DNA from: Nannobrachium achirus
Lineage: Eukaryota > Chordata > Actinopteri > Myctophiformes > Myctophidae
Assembly (NCBI GenBank): GCA_963921795.1
Contig: OY997642.1
Span: forward strand, 38,172,840-38,236,839
Direction of reading: 5' to 3'
DNA: 64,000 nt
Shown piece after piece: positions 57,188 through 64,000 of the stretch; the first letter of the stretch is position 1; every line of letters begins with the position of its first letter. The position numbers and the translations under genes are program-made. The notes beneath the pieces were generated by a model. It had not been told where the DNA came from, did not search any database, and saw nothing but the letters and a program-made list of their open reading frames with translations.

Positions 57188-58690
57188 ATTGCGTTCTGTA
57201 CGGTACGGTACAGTACAATACAGTGCAGTAAAGTACAGCACAGTAAGGTACAGTAAAGTACAGTACAGTGCAGTAAGGTACAGCACAGTAAGCTACAGTA
57301 AGGTATAGCACAGTACAATAAGGTACAGTACAGTAAGGCACAATACAGCACACTAAGGTACAGTACAGTACAGTATACTACAGTAAGGAAGCGGGCGTGG
57401 ACTCTAGACCTGAGCAACCCGAAGGGCCACAAACTTCTAGTATATCAGAACCGCAAACTTCTAGTATATCAGAACCGCCAACAAACACATTAATGTTATC
57501 CACTCACTCACACCATCGCCTCACACAACAGGTAAAAAAGCATGGTCCATTAATTAGGCTAGACACTGTACCAATTGAAACTTGAAAGGCATAGCCTACA
57601 GATTACATAACTGCACGGACCATCAGAAAAAGTCACTGACGTGGGCAAAACTGCTGCTGTTGAGCCGAATATAGTTCAAATGTTTTATACTTCCACCACG
57701 GACGGTTCCACAACTGACAAACAACTGTCTGCTTATGGGCCAGGGCCTAGACTTGCTCTTTCTGGATACATAGACGGATACATAATATAAAGATTGGAAT
57801 CTTGGGGTAATAATAATAATAAGGGTAAAAACAATAATATCAGGAATTTACATAACACTTTTACAGTTCACTACAGTAAGGCACAGAACAGTACCATAAA
57901 GTACAGTACACTACCATCCAGTTCATTACTATATCAGAACCGCCAACCAACACTTTAATATTATCCACTCACTCACACCATCGCCTCACACAACAGGTAA
58001 AAAAGCATGGTCCATTAATTAGGCTAGACACTGTACCAATTGAAACTTGAAAGGCATAGGCTACAGATTACATAACTGCACGGACCATCAGAAAAAGTCA
58101 CTGACGTGGGCAGAACTGCTGCTGTTGAGCCGACTATAGTCCAAATGTTTTATACTTCCACCACGGACAATTCCACAACTGACAAACAACTGTCTGCTTA
58201 GGGGCCAGGGCCTAGACTTGCTATTTCTGTATACATAGACGGATACATAATATAAAGATTGGAATCTTGGGGTATACATAGACAGATACATAATAATATC
58301 TGGAATTTCCATAACACTTTTACAGTTCACTACAGTAAGGCACAGAACGGTACCATAAAAGTACAGTACACTACCATACAGTACAGTACAGAAGACACAG
58401 TACACTACAATACAGTAAGGTACAGCACACTACAGTACGGTAAGGTACAGTAGCCTACAGCACAGTAAGCTACAGCACAGACAGTACAGAAGATACAGTA
58501 CACTACAATACAGTAAGGTACAGTACACTACAGCAGAGTAAGGTACAGTACAGTACAGTACAGTACAGTACAGTACAGTACAGTACAGTACAGTACAGTA
58601 CAGAAGACAGAGTACAATACAGTACGGTACGGTACAGTACAATACAGTGCAGTAAAGTACAGCACAGCTCAATCGCAATGCCTGTGTCTG
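57188..58690. mobile_element. CAGTA-array / module element with 9-bp flanking duplication
   Basis: The insertion is flanked by AAACGCGTT at 57179-57187 and again at 58691-58699; uninterrupted satellite has this word once. Inside: a CAGTA array (57198-57388), two copies of the ~430-470-bp module (57389-57900 and 57925-58340), then a second CAGTA array (58341-58672). The ends carry ATTGCG (57188-57193) and, slightly inset, CGCAAT (58674-58679), which are reverse complements. No coding gene. It is probably a non-autonomous transposon that carries or expanded a pentanucleotide satellite. The same module lies to the right of the Helentron. Confidence 0.7.
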
Positions 58691-60602
58691 AAACGCGTTC
58701 TGCCACGAAACGGTTACGTTTGGCGCGTTTGTGACGCCCCCTAGGGGTCGAAGTGGAAATGCTTTTGGGGATTCGTTGAGTATGCCACCCCCGACCTGTG
58801 GTTGAAATTCGGTGGTGACTCGACTTATTGTTTGTAATTTATGGCTATCGTTTGTGAAACGGGCCCCTCCCGCTAACTTTGGAAGCGCGTTACGAACAAA
58901 CGGTATGGACTATCGAAATATCCTTTGACTATGTTTATCGCGTGGCTTCATAGATCATGTGTACCGGTTTTTAAGACATTTGAAGAAAATATGTAGGAAA
59001 AGGAGCAAAAAGTGTGTTTTGGACAAAATTCAAGATGGCGGAAAATCTATCCATACGCAAATGGGCGTGGCCTATATGGGGAGATGCGTCATGACCCAAG
59101 GAATCCAGGGAAAAAATAATTTTCATTTTCCGACCTACGGTTCAAGAGTTACGGGGCAAAACGTAAAGTTGGCCGTTATAGCGCCACCATGAGGCCGAGT
59201 GATGTCATTATTTTTTGATTAATTCTTACAATCATTATGAACCTCCTCTCCAAGTCTTGAAACTGTAGCCCCTATGGTTTGCGAGAGAAAAATAATTGAA
59301 TGCGATTCCCATTATAAGTCAATGGGGAAAATTAATTCACTAATAAATTAATATAAATTAAACTATAGAACCTTTCTCTTAGCAAGTTGATAGCACACCA
59401 TTCCCGAGTAAGCCGGTCGATTTGACATATGGCGCGAGTGTGTGGTGCGAAAACTGTGGGAGGAGTAGCGTGCCAAACTTTGGGGAAAAGTATGGACAGA
59501 CTTAAGTAAGTAAATATGAGCGATAACAATAAGTCTGCCCATGCTATGCATAGGCACACTTAACTAGAATTGACAGAGTCAATTTTGACAAGTGTGCCTG
59601 CAGTGCGCGACCTTGTGCAGCGGTTTGGACGGTGAGACAATCCGCCAAGCCCGTGTTTCGTTGTGAGAGGGTCGGTCCCCGTGAAAAACGCGTTCTGGCA
59701 CGAAACGGTTACGTTTCGCGCGTTTGTGACGGCCCCTATGGGTCGAAGTGGAAATGCTTTTGGGAAAACGTTGAGTATGCCACCCGCGACCCGTGGTTAA
59801 AATTCAGTGTTGACTTGACCTTTTGTTTGTGATTTATGGCTCTGGTTTGCGAAACGGGCCCCTCCCGCTAACTTTGGAAGGCCGTTACGAACGAACGGTA
59901 TGGACTATCGAAATATCCTTTGACTATGTTTATTGCATGCCTTCATAGATCATGTGTACCGGTTTTTAAAACATTTGAAGAAAATATGTAGGAAAAGGAG
60001 CAAAAAGTGTGTTTTGGAGAAAATTCAAGATGGCGGAAAATCTATCCATACGCAAATGGGCGTGGCCTATATGGAGAGATGCGTCTTGACCCAAGGAATC
60101 CAGGGAAAAAATAATTTTCATTTTCCGATCTACGGTTCAAGAGTTACGGGGCAAAACGTAAAGTGAGCCGTTATAGCGCCACCATGAGGATGAATGGTGT
60201 AATTATTTTTCGATTTATTCTTAAAATCATTATGAATCTGCTCTACGAGGTTTGAAACTGTAGGCCCTATGGTTTGCGATAGAAAAATACTTGAATGTGA
60301 CTTTTTTCATTGTCCCATTATAAGTCAATGGGGAAAAATTAATTCACTAATAAATTAATATAAATTAAACTATAAAACCTTTCTCTTAGCAAGTTACTAG
60401 CACACGATTCCCGAGTAAGCCGGTCGTTTTGACATATGGCGCGAGTGTGTGGTGCAAAAACTGTGGGAGGAGTAGCGTGCCGAAGTTTAGAGAGTGCGCT
60501 TGTAAAGTCAATACTAGAATTGACAGAGTCAATTTTGACAAGTGTGCCTGCAGTGCGCGACCTTGTGCAGCGGTTTGGACGGTGAGACAATCCGCCAAGT
60601 CA
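58691..60602. repeat. ~1-kb satellite, block 7
   Basis: Units with GTGTACCG landmarks near 58957 and 59956. The part from 59600 to 60555 is nearly identical to 15120-16070 and 49135-50080. The block ends at the phrase CCGCCAAGTC, joined to a CAGTA array. Confidence 0.92.
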
Positions 60603-60969
60603 AGGTACAGTACACTACGGCACAGTAAGGTACAGCACAGAACAGTACAGAAGATACAGTACACTACAATACAGTAAGGTACTGTACACTACAGCACAGT
60701 AAGGTACGGTACAGTACAGTACAGTACAGTACAGAAGATACAGTACAATACAGTAAGGTACGGTACAGTGCAATACAGTGCAGGTACGGTACAGTACAAT
60801 ACAGTGCAGTAAAGTACAGCACAGTAAGGTTAAGTACAGTACAGTGCAGTAAGGTACAGCACAGTAAGGTATAGCACAGTACAATAACATACAGTACAGT
60901 ACAGTACAGTAAAGTACAGTACAGCACACTAAGGTACAGTACAGTACAGTACACTACAGTAAGGAAGCA
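60603..60969. repeat. CAGTA-type array
   Basis: Degenerate GTACAGTACA array ending in CAGTAAGGAAGCAAGC, as at 44084 and 62511. It lacks the module found in the larger copies. The satellite words on the two sides overlap (left GCAGCGGTTTGGAC, right GCAGTTCAAACTG, both continuing into the GTGAGAC-ATCC part), consistent with unequal recombination. Confidence 0.85.
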
Positions 60970-62390
60970 AGCAGTTCAAACTGTGAGACCATCCTCCGAG
61001 TCGTCTGTGTTTCGTTGTGAGAGGGTCGGTCCCCGTGAAAAACGCGTTCTGGCACGAAGCGGTTACGTTTCTCGCGTTTGTGACGCCCCCTAGGGGTCGA
61101 AGTGGAAATGCTTTTGGGCATTCGTTGAGTATGCCACCCCCAACCTGTGGTTGAAATTCAGTGTTGACTCGACCTATTGTTTGTGATTTATGGCTTTTGT
61201 TTGCGAAACGGGCCCCTCCCGCTAACTTTGGAAGCGCGTTACGAACGAAGGGTATTGACTATCAAAATATCCTTTGACTATGTTTATCGCGTGGCTTCAT
61301 AGATCACGTGTACCGGTTTTTAAGACATTTGAAGAAAATATGTAGGAAAAGGAGCAAAAAGTGTGTTTCGGAGAAAATTCAAGATGGCGGAAAATCTATC
61401 CTGGCGCAAATGGGCGTGGCCTATATGGGGAGATGCGTCTTGGCCCAAGGAATCCGGGGAAAAAATAAGTTTAAGTTTCCGACCTACGGTTCAACAGTTA
61501 CAGGCCAAAACGTACACTGGGCTGTTATAGCGCCACCATGAGGTCAAATGACGCTATTATTTTTTATTTATTCCTTGTAATCATTATGAACCTCCTCTCC
61601 GAGTCTTGAAACTGTAGCCCCTATGGTTTGCGAGAGAAAAACAATTGAATGCGATTCCCATTATAACTCAATGGGGAAAATTAATTCACTAATAAATTAA
61701 TATCAATTAAACTATAGAACCTTTCTCTTAGCAACTTGATAGCACACCATTCCCGAGTAAGCCGGTCGATTTGACATATGGCGCGAGTGTGTGGTGGAAA
61801 AACTGTGGGAAGAGTAGCGTGCCAAACTTTGGGGAAAAGTATGGACAGACTTAAATATGAGCGATAACAATAAGTCTGCCCATGCTATGCATAGGCACAC
61901 TTAACTAGAATTGACAGAGTCAATTTTGACAAGTGTGCCTGCAGCTCGCTAAATGCGCGACCTTGTGCAGCGGTTCGGACCGTGAGACCGTCCGCCGAGT
62001 CGTCTGCGTTTGGTTGTGAGAGGGTCGCTCCCCGTGAAAAACGCGTTCTGGCACAAAACGGTTACGTTTCGCGCGTTTGTGACGCCCCCTAGGGGTCGAA
62101 GTGGAAATGCTTTTGGGGATTCGTTGAGTATGCCACCCCCGACCTGTGGTTAAAATTCAGTGTTGACTCGACCTTTTGTTTGTGATTTATGGCTGTTTTT
62201 TGCCAAATGGGCCCCTCCCGCTAAATTTGGTAGCCCGTTACGAACGAACGATATGGACAATCGAAATATCACTTGACTATGTTCATCGCATGGGGTCATA
62301 GAGCGTGTGTACCGCTTTTTGTGTGATTTGAAGAAAATATGTAGGAAAAGGAGCAAAAAGTGTGTTTTGGAGAAAATTCGAAATGGTGAG
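60970..62390. repeat. ~1-kb satellite, block 8
   Basis: Units with GTGTACCG landmarks near 61306 and 62308. It breaks off in mid-unit after GAAATGGTGAG at 62390 into a CAGTA array. Confidence 0.92.
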
Positions 62391-62511
62391 CATACAGCAC
62401 AGTGCAGTAAGGTACAGCACAGTAAGGTATAGCACAGTACAATAACATACAGTACAGTACAGTAAAGTACAATACAGCACACTAAGGTACAGTACACTAC
62501 AGTAAGGAAGC
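62391..62511. repeat. CAGTA-type array (short)
   Basis: Matches 43968-44084 base for base as far as I can read, and is followed by the same satellite sequence, so it is the left end of a segmental duplication of the Helentron's right flank. Confidence 0.88.
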
Positions 62512-64000
62512 AAGCGGTTCAAACTGTGAGACCATCCTCCGAGTCGTCTGCGTTTCGTCGTGAGAGGGTCGGTCCCCGTGAAAAACGCGTTCTGGCACGA
62601 AGCGGTTACGTTTCGTGCGGTTGTGACGCCCCCTAGGGGTCGAAGTGGAAATGCTTTTGGGGAATCGTTGAGTATGCCACCCCCGACCTGTGGTTGAAAT
62701 TCAGTGTTGACTCGACCTATTGTTTGTGATTTATGGCTATTGTTAGCGAACGGGCCCCTCCCGCTAACTTTGGAAGCGTGTTACGAACGAACGGTACAGA
62801 TTATCGAGATATCCTTTGACTATGTTTATCGCATGGCTTTAAAGATCATGTGTACCGGTTTTTAAGACATTTGAAGAAAATTTGTAGCAAAAGGAGTAAA
62901 AAGTGTGTTTAGGAGAAAATTCAAGATGGCGGAAAATCTTCCCATGTGCAAATTGGCGTATCCTATATGGAGAGATGCGTCGTGACCCAAGGAATCCAGG
63001 GAAAAAAGAATTGTAATTCTGTGACCTACGGTTCAAGAGTTACGAGGCAAGCGGTCCGTTATAGCGCCACCATGTGGCCAAGTGGAAATGCTTTTTGGGA
63101 TTCGTTGAGTATGCCACCCCCGAACTGTGGTTGAAATTCAGTGTTGAATGGACCTTTTGTTTGTGATTTATGGCTATTGTTTGCAAAACGGGCCCCTCCC
63201 GCTAACTTTGGAAGCACGTTACGAATGAACGGTATAGACTATCGAAATATCCTTTGACTATGTTTATCGCGTGGCTTCATAGATCACGTGTACCGGTTTT
63301 TAAGACATTTGAAGAAAATATGTAGGAAAAGGAGCAAAAAGTGTGTTTCGGAGAAAATTCAAGATGGCGGAAAATCTATCCTGGCGCAAATGGGCGTGGC
63401 CTATATGGGGAGATGCGTCTTGGCCCAAGGAATCCGGGGAAAAAATAAGTTTAATTTTCCGACCTACGGTTCAACAGTTACAGGCCAAAACGTACACTGG
63501 GCTGTTATAGCGCCACCATGAGGCCAAATGACGCTATTATTTTTTATTTATTCCTTGTAATCATTATGAACCTCCTCTCTGAGTCTTGAAACTGTAGCCC
63601 CTATGGTTTGCGAGAGAAAAATTATTGAATGCGATTCCCATTATAAGTCAATGGGGACAGGTAAGGGTTAATTAATTTCTTAATAAATTCATATCAATTA
63701 AACTATAGAACCTTTCTCTTAGCAAGTTGATAGCACACGATTCCCGCGTAAGCCGGTCGATTTGACATATGGCGCAAGTGTGTGGTGCAAAAACTGTGGG
63801 AGGAGTAGCGTGCCAAACTTTGGGGAAATACATGTGTGTGTCCATGTCTGGCTTAAGTATGAGTGATAACAATAAGTCTGCCCATGCTATGCATAGGCAC
63901 ACTTAACTAGAATTGACAGAGTCAATTTTGACAAGTGTGCCTGCAGTGCGCGACCTTGTGCAGCGGTTTGGACGGTGAGACAATCCGCCAAGCCCGTGTT
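62512..64000. repeat. ~1-kb satellite, block 9 (to window end)
   Basis: Near-copy of 44085-45500, with GTGTACCG landmarks near 62852 and 63286 (short unit, then full unit). The last ~60 bp begin the same variant as at 15120, 49140 and 59610 (phrase CGCCAAGCCCGTGTT). Confidence 0.92.

Overview
The window is vertebrate-type, most likely teleost, genomic DNA. It has no bacterial-style gene packing. About half is a tandem satellite of roughly 1 kb per unit, broken by several mobile or low-complexity insertions. The centre holds one very large intron-containing transposon gene. The teleost call is inference from the transposon type (a Helitron with a fused endonuclease, the Helentron type known from fish), long GT microsatellites and the repeat style.

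Layout. Satellite blocks lie at 1-2011, 4867-13316, 14181-16316, 44085-46201, 48847-54716, 56196-57187, 58691-60602, 60970-62390 and 62512-64000. Between them sit: a 5'-truncated Helentron fragment plus other repeats (2012-4866); a composite insertion at the same satellite position in two places (13317-14180 and 54717-56195); a 1.9-kb tandem array with paired GT microsatellites (16406-23582); the autonomous Helentron and its flanks (about 23583-42051); CAGTA-type pentanucleotide arrays with an associated module (42052-44084, 57188-58690, 60603-60969, 62391-62511); and a foldback DNA transposon with about 570-bp terminal inverted repeats (46202-48846).

The main finding is the Helentron gene. 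The long open frame starting at 32637 is only the last exon of a larger gene. Fourteen short upstream exons (27190-32077), all with GT-AG introns and one continuous frame, join the last exon at 32682. The predicted protein is 3160 residues with no internal stop. In order it carries a basic N-terminus; an SGNH (GDSL-like) hydrolase with Ser125, Asp260 and His263; a Pro/Ser/Gln-rich linker; two tandem cysteine-protease-like domains resembling the herpesvirus tegument deubiquitinase type (peptidase C76); a run of basic 21-residue repeats; a DUF6570-like zinc region; the Helitron Rep with HUH and two-tyrosine motifs; a PIF1-type helicase; and a C-terminal EEP/AP-like endonuclease. All catalytic motifs I can identify are present, so the element looks recently active or still autonomous.

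The Helentron sits inside the satellite, and its 3' side carries about 306-bp subterminal tandem repeats. Related repeats follow the truncated Helentron copy near the window start. No host gene was recognised. The many short open frames in the satellite, in the GT arrays (Val-Cys / Thr-His strings) and in the CAGTA arrays (Cys-Thr-Val-Leu-Tyr strings) are by-products of repetition.
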